A DNA stretch of 64,000 bases. Origin: Roseinatronobacter thiooxidans (GTDB lineage: Bacteria > Pseudomonadota > Alphaproteobacteria > Rhodobacterales > Rhodobacteraceae). The position numbers were made by a program, and so were the translations under genes. The notes under the pieces are model-generated. The model worked only from the letters and a program-made list of their open reading frames with translations. It was not told where the DNA came from and did no database searches. The stretch covers positions 43,059-107,058 of the forward strand of contig NZ_MEHT01000023.1 in assembly GCF_001870675.1 (NCBI RefSeq), read 5' to 3'. Below, in pieces: positions 8,381 to 17,400 of the stretch (the first letter of the stretch is position 1; each line of letters begins with the position of its first letter).

Positions 8381-8417
8381 AGGATATGCCCTGACGCCTG
8401 CGCCTCCTATTCGACCA
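8381..8417 (-). promoter_or_regulatory. Promoter with TGGTCGAATAG box before the NitT/TauT-type operon
   Basis: On the minus strand TGGTCGAATAG (8417 to 8407) lies 31 nt before TATCCT (8386 to 8381), 32 nt before ATG 8354. Box, spacing and leader length match the cytochrome c promoter at 4074. Confidence 0.55.
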
Positions 8418-8450
8418 AAGGCCAAGACCCGGCAGCGCCTGTCGCACAAA

Positions 8451-8462
8451 GGTCGTAAGACC
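8451..8462. promoter_or_regulatory. GGTC-GTAA-GACC dyad between divergent transporter and dehydrogenase genes
   Basis: A perfect 4+4 inverted repeat flanked by AAA and AAAGG, about 105 nt upstream of the dehydrogenase start and 97 nt upstream of the binding-protein start. It contains the GGTC half-site of the other boxes and may bind the same regulator. No clear -10 sits at the standard distance toward the dehydrogenase. Confidence 0.4.
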
Positions 8463-8567
8463 AAAGGCCAATTTCGCGGCCCTCACGTTTTCGGGATACT
8501 TCGTGTCACTTATGTTGCCGCGCCGTGCCGATACCCGGCCAAGCCCGGCCCTTTGGGAGGAAGATCG

Positions 8568-10313
8568 ATGAATAGATTTCTGCTGGCAGTCTGTGCCGGG
8601 CTTATGGCCGCACCCATGGCCGTGGCGCAGGTCACGGATGCCGATCTGGCGCAAGATGATGTGGTCACAACCAGTGTTCTGACCAACGGCATGGGGCGGC
8701 ATATGCAGCGCTACAGCCCGTTGGACCAGATCAACAAGGACACTGTGCAAAACCTGTTTCCTGCATGGAGCTTCAGCTTTGGAGGAGAGCGCCAGCGCGG
8801 GCAGGAAAGCCAGCCACTGGTTTATGACGGGGTTATGTATGTCACCGGCTCTTACAGCCGCGTCTTCGCGCTGGACATCAAGACAGGACGCAAGCTGTGG
8901 CAACATGATGCGCGGCTGCCCGAAGGCATTTTGCCCTGCTGCGATGTGATCAATCGCGGGGCCGCAATTTATGGCGACAACATCTATTTTGGCACACTGG
9001 ATGCGCGCATCGTCGCGCTGAACCGGCATACTGGCGCGACAGTCTGGAACAAGCGCATTGCCGATTACCGCGAAGGCTATAGCTATACCGCAGCCCCCCT
9101 GATTGTGAACGGGCTGGTGATTACAGGCAATTCGGGCGGTGAATTCGGCATTGTCGGCGCCATCGAGGCGCGCGATGCCGAAAACGGTGATCTGGTCTGG
9201 CGGCGTCCGGTGATCGAGGGGCACATGGGCGAGTTGAACGGCGAAGAAAGCACCATGACCGGCACGTTGAACGCATCATGGCCCGGTGATCTGTGGAAAA
9301 CCGGCGGCGGTGCGCCATGGCTGGGCGGCACCTATGACGCTGAAACCGACACGCTGATTTTCGGCACCGGCAACCCTGCGCCATGGAACAGCCACCTGCG
9401 CGAAGGTGACAACCTCTATGCGGCCAGCCGCGTGGCACTTGACCCGGCCACAGGCGAAATCAAGTGGCACTACCAGACAACCCCATGGGAAGGCTGGGAT
9501 TATGACGGCGTGAACGAGGTGATCCCCTTCACCGATGCCGCAGGCAATGGCCGTCTGGCCACTGCGGATCGCAACGGCTTTTTCTACCTGCTGAACCGCG
9601 AAGACGGGACATTTGTCGATGCGATGCCCTTTGTCGAGGAAATCAGCTGGGCCAGTGGCATTGGCGAAGATGGCCGCCCGATCTTCAACCCCGATAACCG
9701 CCCCGGCAACCCGGCAGAGTCGGCAGATGGGGACCGCGGCGAGGTGGTCTGGGCCGTGCCGGGCTTCCTTGGGGGCAAGAACTGGCAGCACATGGCCTAT
9801 TCCCAGCGCACCGGCTATTTCTATGTGCCCGCGAATGAATGGGGTATGGATATCTGGAACGAGCCGATCACCTATCGTCAGGGGGCCGCGTATCTGGGTG
9901 CGGGTTTCACCATCAAGCCCCTGTTTGAAGACCATATCGGCGCGCTGAAAGCGATTGACCCCAACACGATGGAAATCAAGTTTCAGGTCAATAATGCCGC
10001 GCCTCTGTGGTCTTCGGTCATGGCAACGGCAGGCGGGTTGGTGTTCTACGGCACGCCTGAAGGCTATATCAAGGCCATCGATGACGAAACCGGCGAGGTT
10101 GTCTGGCAGTTCCAGACCGGGTCTGGCGTGGTCGGCCAGCCAATCACATGGGAAGATGAAGACGGTGTGCAATGGCTGTCGGTCGTGTCCGGCTGGGGCG
10201 GGGCAGTTCCGCTTTGGGGGGGCGAGGTTGCGCAGCAGGTCGCCTATCTCAATCAGGGCGGGTCGGTCTGGACCTTCCGCATTCCTGATGCGCTTCTCGC
10301 CTCTGCGCAATGA
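8568..10313 (+). CDS. PQQ-dependent alcohol dehydrogenase, lanthanide-type (ExaF/PedH-like)
   Basis: A 581-residue periplasmic quinoprotein: signal peptide cut after residue 20 (AVA-Q), then an eight-bladed propeller with repeated GxxxWxx tryptophan-docking motifs. The adjacent-cysteine pair C124-C125 stacks on PQQ. Inferred metal ligands are E192 and N269, plus D311-Y-D313 in WDYDGVNE. The second Asp, two residues after the catalytic one, is the accepted mark of rare-earth-dependent enzymes. ATG 8568 follows GGGAGGAAG; the upstream in-frame extension lacks these features. It probably oxidises ethanol or related alcohols and passes electrons to the cytochrome c at 4140. The exact alcohol is inferred. 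Confidence 0.9.
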   Translation: MNRFLLAVCAGLMAAPMAVAQVTDADLAQDDVVTTSVLTNGMGRHMQRYSPLDQINKDTVQNLFPAWSFSFGGERQRGQESQPLVYDGVMYVTGSYSRVFALDIKTGRKLWQHDARLPEGILPCCDVINRGAAIYGDNIYFGTLDARIVALNRHTGATVWNKRIADYREGYSYTAAPLIVNGLVITGNSGGEFGIVGAIEARDAENGDLVWRRPVIEGHMGELNGEESTMTGTLNASWPGDLWKTGGGAPWLGGTYDAETDTLIFGTGNPAPWNSHLREGDNLYAASRVALDPATGEIKWHYQTTPWEGWDYDGVNEVIPFTDAAGNGRLATADRNGFFYLLNREDGTFVDAMPFVEEISWASGIGEDGRPIFNPDNRPGNPAESADGDRGEVVWAVPGFLGGKNWQHMAYSQRTGYFYVPANEWGMDIWNEPITYRQGAAYLGAGFTIKPLFEDHIGALKAIDPNTMEIKFQVNNAAPLWSSVMATAGGLVFYGTPEGYIKAIDDETGEVVWQFQTGSGVVGQPITWEDEDGVQWLSVVSGWGGAVPLWGGEVAQQVAYLNQGGSVWTFRIPDALLASAQ

Positions 10314-10340
10314 TCCCGCGCGAAATCCGATGACTGCGGC

Positions 10341-10367
10341 GAACCCGGCCTTGCGCCGGGTTCTCTT
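10341..10367 (+). terminator. Intrinsic terminator after the alcohol dehydrogenase
   Basis: A 9-bp stem (GAACCCGGC / GCCGGGTTC, loop CTTGC) followed by TCTT, 28 nt after the stop codon. Confidence 0.65.
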
Positions 10368-10431
10368 CTGTCCGGTGCTTTGGGCGAAAGTCGCATATCC
10401 ACAAAGACCGACCTTCGCTACGCTTTGACCC

Positions 10432-12540
10432 ATGTTCATGATTCTTCGCCTCATTGTCCTGTCATGTCTTTTTGCCCTGCCTGCCCGCGCGCAAGTGCTG
10501 TCGGCGCAAGACATGCAGGCCTATGTGCCGCCGCCCTTCGCTTTGGGCGAGGCGCTCAATGACAAGGGGCTATACCGCGTCGTGAATTCCGGGGGCGCAC
10601 CTGCGGGCTATGCGTTCACCACCCAGCCCTATGCCCCCTTGCCGGGCTTTGCCGGTGCACCCGTCAATGCGTTGGTGGTGCTGGACCGCGATGGCACCTT
10701 TGTCACCGTGCGCGTGGTTCATCATAACGAGCCGATCTTCATCTCGGGCATGGGCGAAGGCCCGTTTCGAGAGTTTTTTGAACAATATGCCGGCAAGTCG
10801 ATCTGGTCGCCCATGTCCATCGGCACGCCCTATGGCGGCGCGGATGCGGGCTCGTCGCTGGTGCATCTGGACGGCATCTCCAAGGCCACGGCGTCGGTGC
10901 GCATCGCGCATGAATCGATCATGGCCGCAGCGCATGCGGTTGCGCGCGAACATATGCAGGGCCGCGTTGCCGCCCCTGCCGCGCGCCCCGATCCCGAATA
11001 TGACGCGCCGTTGCACTGGGCCGATCTGGTCGAACAGGGGCTTGCCCGCCACTTGCGCGTCACCAATGCCGAGATTGACGCAGCCTTCAAGGGCACGCGC
11101 TGGGCTTATTCCGACCCTGCCGCGCAGGCTGATCCCGATGGCCTGTATCTCGACCTTTGGCTGGTCGATGTGACGCCGCCCGCATTGGCGCGCGCAGCGC
11201 TGGATCAAGGCACGATCGACCAGATGAGGCGCTTTCAAGGCGTGGCCCCGACCGATGAATTCCTGCTGCTGATCGATGCGGGGCGGCATGGGTTGGTCAG
11301 TGACAGTTTCGTGCGCAACACCGCGCCCGATCTGATCAAGGCGGAACAGGGCGGCTTTCCCATCGCCCTGCGCGATGCCGATTTTCTGGTCGATCTGGCC
11401 CCCGGTGTGCCCGAAGGGACCGCCCTGATCCTGCGCACCGATCGTCGTCTGGGGTTCAATCCGGCCGAGCCGTTCACCCTGATCATCGAGGCCGTGCGCG
11501 AGCATGGCTTTATCACCCCTGAAATCGGGCGGGTAGAGCTGGCGCTGGAGCATCAGACCGATGAACGCTTCTTCCTGCGCGAGAAAATCATCACCCCGCT
11601 GCCCCCATGGCTGGAAGCGCTGTATAATCGACAAGTTGATCTGGCCCTTCTGGCGCTAGGGCTGGCCGCACTGGTCTGGGCACTGGGGGCGCGCATGAAC
11701 CGCTTTGCCGCATGGCGCCATTTCACCCCCGCGCGGCTGCTGATCCTTGCGGTGATGACCGGCTTTGTAGGCTTCTGGGGGCAGGGGCAGTTGTCCATTG
11801 TGACGCCGCTGGGCGTGCTGCGCACCACGCTTGAAGGCGGGTCTTACCTGTTCTTGCTTTATGATCCCTTCTCGCTGATGGTCTGGGCGGCGGCGGGGCT
11901 TGGGTTTGTGCTTTGGGGGCGGGGGCTGTTTTGCGGCTGGTTGTGCCCTTTTGGCGCGCTTCAGGAATTTGCACACCATCTGGGCCGCGCCCTGCGCCTG
12001 CCGCAGATCGAGCCATCGGCCCAATGGGACAAGCGCCTGAAATCGCTGAAATACATAGCCCTTGGTGGGCTGGTCGGCTTGGTCGCCTTCGCGCCCCAGC
12101 ATGTGGACACAGCCGCCGAGATCGAGCCGTTCAAAACCGCGATTACCGTGTTTTTCCTGCGCGAGTGGTATTTTGTCGCCTATGCCGCCTTTTGGCTGCT
12201 TGCGGGGATGGTGCTGTTCAAGGGGTTTTGCCGCTATCTCTGCCCTCTCGGTGCGGTCATGGCCCTTGGCGGGCTGGTCCGGGGCCGCGACTGGATCGCG
12301 CGGCGCGCGGAATGTGGCAGCCCCTGCCAGCTTTGCCGCGTGAAATGCAGTTATGGTGCCATCGAGAAAAGCGGCAAGATCGCCTATTCCGAATGTTTCC
12401 AATGCCTTGATTGTGTCGCCATCCATGATGACGCGACACGCTGCGTGCCGCTTGTACTGGCCGCGCGCAGGGCAGGGCGGGCGGAACCTGTCGGAACAGT
12501 GCCCAAGCCAGTTTCCCCGCCGCAGGAAGCCCCCGTATGA
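10432..12540 (+). CDS. NosR/NirI-like flavin and iron-sulfur membrane protein
   Basis: A 702-residue protein with NosR layout: signal peptide (to A20), a periplasmic FMN-binding domain, several membrane helices, two C-x3-CP motifs (CGWLCPFGAL near residue 502, CRYLCPLGAV near 600) and a C-terminal region with CGSPCQLCRVKC and CFQCLDC for 4Fe-4S clusters. The flavinylation site reads D147-GISKATAS, with T153 as the likely FMN attachment; the usual S/T-G-A-T has Lys in place of Gly. The last 4 nt overlap apbE, whose product attaches FMN. NosR normally feeds electrons to nitrous oxide reductase, but no nos gene is nearby; here it sits beside a quinoprotein locus. The start lacks a good ribosome site (ATG 10432 or 10438). 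Confidence 0.82.
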   Translation: MFMILRLIVLSCLFALPARAQVLSAQDMQAYVPPPFALGEALNDKGLYRVVNSGGAPAGYAFTTQPYAPLPGFAGAPVNALVVLDRDGTFVTVRVVHHNEPIFISGMGEGPFREFFEQYAGKSIWSPMSIGTPYGGADAGSSLVHLDGISKATASVRIAHESIMAAAHAVAREHMQGRVAAPAARPDPEYDAPLHWADLVEQGLARHLRVTNAEIDAAFKGTRWAYSDPAAQADPDGLYLDLWLVDVTPPALARAALDQGTIDQMRRFQGVAPTDEFLLLIDAGRHGLVSDSFVRNTAPDLIKAEQGGFPIALRDADFLVDLAPGVPEGTALILRTDRRLGFNPAEPFTLIIEAVREHGFITPEIGRVELALEHQTDERFFLREKIITPLPPWLEALYNRQVDLALLALGLAALVWALGARMNRFAAWRHFTPARLLILAVMTGFVGFWGQGQLSIVTPLGVLRTTLEGGSYLFLLYDPFSLMVWAAAGLGFVLWGRGLFCGWLCPFGALQEFAHHLGRALRLPQIEPSAQWDKRLKSLKYIALGGLVGLVAFAPQHVDTAAEIEPFKTAITVFFLREWYFVAYAAFWLLAGMVLFKGFCRYLCPLGAVMALGGLVRGRDWIARRAECGSPCQLCRVKCSYGAIEKSGKIAYSECFQCLDCVAIHDDATRCVPLVLAARRAGRAEPVGTVPKPVSPPQEAPV

Positions 12541-13463
12541 GCGCGCTGTCCCGCCGCCGCTTTCTGACCATCGCGGCCTGCACCGCGCTGGCAGGCTCTG
12601 GCCAGAGCCTGCCGCCCGCACCGCGCATGACATGGCGCGGCACAGCGCTTGGGGCCGATGTCAGCATCACGCTGGACGGCCCCGAGGCGTTGACGCGCGC
12701 AACCCTTGCGCGCGCTCGTCTGGAACTGGAAGCCTATGAGGCGCGTTTCAGCCTGTTTCGGCCAGATTCCGATCTTGTGAGGCTGAATACACAAGGCGAG
12801 CTGCCTGATCTGGATGCGCGCTGGCAGGATATGTTGGGCCTGAGTGATCGTCTGCACCGCGCCACCAATGGTGCGTTCGACCCGACCATACAGCCCTTAT
12901 GGCTGGCCCATGCGCGCGGGGGGGATGTGCGGGCGGCGCGCGCTCTGGTCGGTTGGCAGCGTGTCGCCCTGCCAACCGACGCGCGGCGCGGGGTGCGCCT
13001 TGCTGCGGGGCAGGCGCTAAGTTTCAATGGCATCGCCCAAGGCATGGCCACAGATGCGGTCACCGCCACGCTAAAGGCTGCCGGAATGCAGCGCGTCATG
13101 GTCGACATGGGCGAGACAGCCGCGCTGGGTGGCCCGTGGCATCTGGGGGTGGCTGATCCGGACCGGGGGCATTTTGCAACTGTTCAGCTGAAAAACAGGG
13201 CTATGGCTGTCTCCAGCCCTATGGCGCTGCGGCTTAGCACTGGCGCGCAGCATATCTTGCACCCGCAAGGGCGCATGCAGGCGCATTGGTCCAGTGTCGC
13301 AGTCATTGCGCGCAGCGCTTCTGTTGCGGACGGATTTTCTACGGCGGCCTGTTTCATGACCAAGGCCGAGCTGCAGGCTTGCGCGATCCGCTTGGGCGGG
13401 ATTGACCGTGTTCTTCTTCTGGACCATCACGGCACCCGTGACACGGTTTTGATCCATAGCTAG
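12537..13463 (+). CDS. apbE: FAD:protein FMN transferase ApbE
   Basis: A 308-residue exported enzyme that cleaves FAD and links FMN to a Thr/Ser of a target flavoprotein, using Mg2+. It begins with a Tat-like signal (SRRRFLTIAAC) and has family signatures ANGAFDPTIQPL-like (residues ~115-127), FNGIAQGMATDAV and VDMGETAALG. The ATGA overlap with the NosR-like gene makes that protein the obvious substrate. Its TAG stop is the first codon-sized piece of the dispersed repeat (TAGAGCGTTTCGGG), so the natural C-terminus may have been changed slightly when the repeat arrived. Confidence 0.9.
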   Translation: MSALSRRRFLTIAACTALAGSGQSLPPAPRMTWRGTALGADVSITLDGPEALTRATLARARLELEAYEARFSLFRPDSDLVRLNTQGELPDLDARWQDMLGLSDRLHRATNGAFDPTIQPLWLAHARGGDVRAARALVGWQRVALPTDARRGVRLAAGQALSFNGIAQGMATDAVTATLKAAGMQRVMVDMGETAALGGPWHLGVADPDRGHFATVQLKNRAMAVSSPMALRLSTGAQHILHPQGRMQAHWSSVAVIARSASVADGFSTAACFMTKAELQACAIRLGGIDRVLLLDHHGTRDTVLIHS

Positions 13464-13627
13464 AGCGTTTCGGGTTTTCCTAGAGGCACCGGAACGATTA
13501 GACGTTTTGTTTTGCTGTAATTTCAAACCGAGAATGCCCATCAAATTTTTGCTGAATTTTCTTCAGCCAGCTTTCCCCAGACCCCGGATGGCAGATAAGG
13601 CAAGAGGCGCCGGATCAAGTCCGGCGC
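13461..13627 (-). repeat. Dispersed intergenic repeat element, copy 2
   Basis: Read on the minus strand it begins GCGCCGGA-CTTGA-TCCGGCGC (13627 to 13607), then CTCTTGCC, an AT-rich middle, and ends GGAAAACCCGAAACGCTCTA. It is homologous throughout to 5832-5996 with small indels. Like copy 1 it lies between convergent genes (apbE and the histidine kinase) and supplies the stop codon of one of them. Confidence 0.75.
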
Positions 13628-13673
13628 AACGCTGCGCAAGACCTGGTCACGTGGGGCAGGGCACAATGAGGTG

Positions 13674-16088
13674 TCAGTGCTCCATATGCCGGTTCTGGTC
13701 TGCAGCTTGACGCACGGCGCGCACAAGTTGCAAGGACGTGACGGGTTTTGACAGCACCGCACTGAAATTTTTTTTCGTCTCGTCACTCAGCGTATCCGCG
13801 CGTGCGGTGACCAGCACTGTCGGAACAGGTGGCGACAGGCTGTTTGCATGCGCCGCCAAGGCATGGCCGTTCATGCCCGGCATATGCAGATCGGTGACCA
13901 GCGCAGACCAGAGGTCTGGCGCCTCTGCAAGGGATTTCACGGCGACTTCGGGATCGGACACGGCCAAGGCCAGCGCACCTGCGGCCTCCAGCATATCGAC
14001 CAGAACCTCTGCGACGTCTATCAGGTCGTCCACAACCATAATGCGCTGATCCGCCAGCGTATCTGCCAGCGCTGTGGGATCAATCAGCAATGCGGCCTTG
14101 TCATGGTCATTCAGGCGCTTGGGCTGGGTGCGCGGCGCAAGCGGCCATGCGACAGTTATTTCGGTGCCTTTCTCCACTGTGCTGTCCACCCAAAGCGCCG
14201 CGTTGTTGCTTTGAAGAATGGTTGACACAATCAGAAGGCCCAGCCCCGTGCCTGCCGACCCTTTGGTCGTGTAATTGGGCCGGAACATGCGCGCGCGCAC
14301 CTGTGGCGTAATGCCGGTTCCTGTGTCGCTGACGCTGAACATGGCCATGGGCAAGCCCGCTTGCGGCGCAATCCCTGCATGGGGTGGGGTCTTTGGCAGT
14401 GCACTGCCTGTGGGAAATGTTTTCAACGACACAGTGGCCGGACGCTCTTGGGTGCCTGAATCGCAGGCGTTGACCGCCAGATTGACGATGACCTGCGCCA
14501 GTTCGGTGGGGTTGGCCCAAATTGGCGTGGGGTCATCGGCCAGATCCAGACGCACCGAATGGTGTGTAATGCGCCGCTGGCCCAACAGATCCACTGCATC
14601 GCGCAGAAGTTTGCCCAGATCATGCGCCTCGCGCTGGGTGTCGGGGCGCACAAGCCCGTCAAGCCCTGAAATAAGGTCGCGCGCCATCGTCATGGAGCGC
14701 TGGATGCGGCCCAGCCCTTCCTTCAGCCATGGCTGGTCGCCCGCGCGCTGTTCCAGCATTTCTGTTGTGCCAGCCACAACCGCAATCAGGTTGTTCAGGT
14801 CATGGGCCACGCCGCCCGCAACCTGTGCCACAGTGTCGCGTTGTTGGGCGCGCTGCAAATCTTCGCGCAGCTGCGCCTGATCTTCTTGCGCCTTGAGCCG
14901 CGCTTCCATTTCTGCGGTGATGTTGAAACTTACGCCTGAAAGGGCGGTTGGCTTGCCCGTTTCGTCGCGCTCGCTGACGCCTGCATGAACTTGCAACCAA
15001 ATCCATGCGTCGTCTATCTGTCTTCGATATGTCAGGATGCGCCGTTCAAACGTCCCGTTTTCAAGCGCCGCGACCTCTGCCCTGACCGTTGCCACATCGT
15101 CGGGGTGGACGGTGCGAATCCAGCTGTCACTTGGCATGTCTTGCTCGCCCGGCGGGTGGCCTGCCAGTTTCGCCCAACGCCCGTCAAATTCAGACCTTTG
15201 CGCGCGAATATCGCGCCGCCATGTATATGCACGGGCCGCTTCAAGAACGGTCTGCAATTCTTGCTCGGCCGTCTTGAAGGCGTGAATATCGACAAGCAGA
15301 CCCTCCCAAATGACCGACCCATCTGCAAGACTGCGCGGCACGGATTCGGCCCTGACCCATCGGGTCCGGCCGTTTGCCACGATGCGGGCCTCTTCGGCAA
15401 AGGGCAGCCGACCGGCTACGGTTTTGGCATTCATCTCGATCCAGTGTGGCCGGTCTTCGGGATGCACGCGTGCAAATACGCGCATCGGGTCGCCCTCGGC
15501 CTCTTCTTTGGTCATGTCAAGCATATGCAGGAACTGTCGGCTTAGAAAGGCGAATTCGGCCATCTCGGCGCCGGGGCGCAGGACCATTGTATAGGCACCT
15601 GCAGGCATGTTTTCAGTCAGTGCATAGGCTGTTTGCTCTTTCTGGCGGCGTTCCGCTTCCAGCGCGGCTTCGGCTGCGCGTGTTGGTGTGACATCCTGAA
15701 ACGTGACGATCGCAAGATCGCCCTGCAAGGCAAACCCGACCAGCACATCGCGTTGATGGCCTGCGCGGTCGCGGATCTGATATTCGCCGGGCGGTTTTAT
15801 CTTGCCGCTTGCCTGACGTTCGGCAACCTCGGTCTGCCAGTGGGCAAGGACACACGCGCGGCACTTCGGGTCTGGATAGGTCAGCGTGGCCCATGCTGAC
15901 AGGTTCGGCATATCCTCGATTGTATAGCCAAAGTCTCTGGTAAAGCTGGGATTTACGAACCGGACCATATTCTCTGCGCGCAACTCATATGCCACAACAG
16001 GCACGGGCAGGGCGCTGAGCAATTCCCAGAGATTAACCTTGTCGGTGTCACTTGCCGATGGTGTCAGAGCTTCTGGGACGGGCAGCAT
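13674..16088 (-). CDS. Hybrid sensor histidine kinase with three PAS domains and a receiver
   Basis: An 804-residue soluble-looking signalling protein (numbering from ATG 16088). PAS-like domains lie at about 20-135, 155-270 and 280-395; a PAC-type 'W...V...D..G.P..L.G...DIT' ending is clear in the third. The kinase core has phospho-acceptor H429 (GGVAHDLNN), N540 (LAVNACD), DTGTG and GTGLGL boxes. A receiver follows with acidic D687/D688 and phospho-Asp D733 (VTDLHMPGMNG) and a late Lys (SKP). No membrane helix is evident, so it probably senses a cytoplasmic or redox signal. A TTG at 16148 would add 20 residues but lacks a well-spaced ribosome site. No output regulator is adjacent; control of the PQQ or polyol genes is possible but unproven. 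Confidence 0.85.
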   Translation of the reverse strand: MLPVPEALTPSASDTDKVNLWELLSALPVPVVAYELRAENMVRFVNPSFTRDFGYTIEDMPNLSAWATLTYPDPKCRACVLAHWQTEVAERQASGKIKPPGEYQIRDRAGHQRDVLVGFALQGDLAIVTFQDVTPTRAAEAALEAERRQKEQTAYALTENMPAGAYTMVLRPGAEMAEFAFLSRQFLHMLDMTKEEAEGDPMRVFARVHPEDRPHWIEMNAKTVAGRLPFAEEARIVANGRTRWVRAESVPRSLADGSVIWEGLLVDIHAFKTAEQELQTVLEAARAYTWRRDIRAQRSEFDGRWAKLAGHPPGEQDMPSDSWIRTVHPDDVATVRAEVAALENGTFERRILTYRRQIDDAWIWLQVHAGVSERDETGKPTALSGVSFNITAEMEARLKAQEDQAQLREDLQRAQQRDTVAQVAGGVAHDLNNLIAVVAGTTEMLEQRAGDQPWLKEGLGRIQRSMTMARDLISGLDGLVRPDTQREAHDLGKLLRDAVDLLGQRRITHHSVRLDLADDPTPIWANPTELAQVIVNLAVNACDSGTQERPATVSLKTFPTGSALPKTPPHAGIAPQAGLPMAMFSVSDTGTGITPQVRARMFRPNYTTKGSAGTGLGLLIVSTILQSNNAALWVDSTVEKGTEITVAWPLAPRTQPKRLNDHDKAALLIDPTALADTLADQRIMVVDDLIDVAEVLVDMLEAAGALALAVSDPEVAVKSLAEAPDLWSALVTDLHMPGMNGHALAAHANSLSPPVPTVLVTARADTLSDETKKNFSAVLSKPVTSLQLVRAVRQAADQNRHMEH

Positions 16089-16284
16089 GATCAAAAACCA
16101 TAACGGAAAAACGAATCCGACGGTTACTGGTTTTCGGGTGAATCGCAAACTCTCTTTTGATGCGGGCTGGTGGAAATATCACACTTGCCTGCGCGTGACA
16201 CGGCCAGCATGGCCTATCGCGGTGGTGCGTCCACCCAGAGTATGCCGCACCAATAATAGCCATGCGAGAGTTGCCATTTGAAAT

Positions 16285-16298
16285 TTTGCGCGCGATAA
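16285..16298. promoter_or_regulatory. LacI-type operator candidate before the polyol regulator
   Basis: TTTGCGCGCGATAA, centred on CG as in LacI-family sites. It differs at only two positions from TTTGCGCGCGTGAA at 17401-17414 upstream of the polyol operon, which suggests autoregulation of the LacI gene. Confidence 0.5.
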
Positions 16299-16361
16299 GA
16301 TTAGCCTGCGGTGGAGTGCTTAAATCAGGCGCAGTGGCGCCACGCGATGGGACCGAGTCGA

Positions 16362-17393
16362 ATGTCTGACACCAAAATACGCAACATGGAAGAATTCGCC
16401 GCGTTGATCGGTATTTCAAGGCCAACTGTTTCAAAATACTTTCAGGATGCCGAAAGTGTCCGCCCTTCGACCCGGCAGCGCATTGAAACGGCGCTTGCGC
16501 AGTATGACTACCGGCCCAATATCTTTGCGGTGAACCAGAACCGCAAACTGACCAAGATTGTTGGTATTGTTGTGCCCTATCTGGCTGATCCGTTTTTTGC
16601 AGAAATCGCGCGGCAACTGGAACGGCGCTGCATAACTGCGGGGTATCGCCCTGCACTTTACAGCGCGCATGGCCAGCCAGAGCTGGAGGTGGATGTTCTT
16701 GACGGGTTGAGGCTGTTGAAACCGGCAGGCGTGTTGCTGGCACCGCTTGGCAGAATTTCAAACCGTGCGGCGATAAAGCAGTTTTGCACCGAAGTGCCCA
16801 CAGTCTTGTTTGACAGCAATATGGACGGGATCGGCGAAGCCTTTGTCGGTTCGGACAATTTCAGCTTTGTGTCTCAGACAGTGGACTACCTGACACGGAC
16901 GGGCCAGCCACCCTGTTTTTTCGAAATGCAGACCCCTGCAAACCCCAACGCGAACAAGCGCCGGACTGCCTATTACAAGATGATGGATCAACTGGGGTTC
17001 GAGCCGCAGGTTTTCAGTGTCGAAGGCGCTGGATGGGCGTTCGAGGAGATTGGGCGCGTGGGGGCGTTGCGCATTCTCGATGAAGGCGGGTTTTCGACCA
17101 ATACTGTCTTGTGCAGCAATGACAGGCTTGGCATCGGCCTGCTGTCAGCCTGCTATGAGCGCGGGTTGAAAGTTGGTCGAGAGGAGGGGTGTGATCTGCG
17201 GGTGGCCTCGCATGATGATCATCCGTTTTCGCGGTTCACATGCCCGTCGCTGACGACAGCGGCCCATGATTACGACGCTGTGGCGAATCATGCCTTTTCA
17301 ACCCTGACCGACCTGATCGAGGCAGGCGGCAAGTTTGACGAGAGAACCGAAACGCTGTTTCCTGCCAAACTGGTCCTGCGCAGTTCTGCATGA
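16362..17393 (+). CDS. LacI-family regulator of the sorbitol/mannitol operon
   Basis: A 343-residue DNA-binding repressor: helix-turn-helix at residues ~8-28 (FAALIGISRPTVSKYFQDAESV), hinge helix RQRIETALAQYDYRPN, then a periplasmic-binding-like effector domain (VGIVVPYLADPFFAEIARQLE...). It directly precedes the smo operon in the same orientation with 90 nt between them, as in other polyol loci. The likely inducer is a polyol; this is inferred from position. The frame is open to a GTG at 16311, but ATG 16362 puts the HTH at the usual distance from the N-terminus. Confidence 0.85.
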   Translation: MSDTKIRNMEEFAALIGISRPTVSKYFQDAESVRPSTRQRIETALAQYDYRPNIFAVNQNRKLTKIVGIVVPYLADPFFAEIARQLERRCITAGYRPALYSAHGQPELEVDVLDGLRLLKPAGVLLAPLGRISNRAAIKQFCTEVPTVLFDSNMDGIGEAFVGSDNFSFVSQTVDYLTRTGQPPCFFEMQTPANPNANKRRTAYYKMMDQLGFEPQVFSVEGAGWAFEEIGRVGALRILDEGGFSTNTVLCSNDRLGIGLLSACYERGLKVGREEGCDLRVASHDDHPFSRFTCPSLTTAAHDYDAVANHAFSTLTDLIEAGGKFDERTETLFPAKLVLRSSA

Positions 17394-17400
17394 GCAATAG

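Noticed and set aside
8355..9224. N-terminal extension of the binding protein at 7383
   Set aside because: The frame stays open by chance across the divergent promoter and the dehydrogenase gene; the signal peptide and ribosome site fix the start at 8354.
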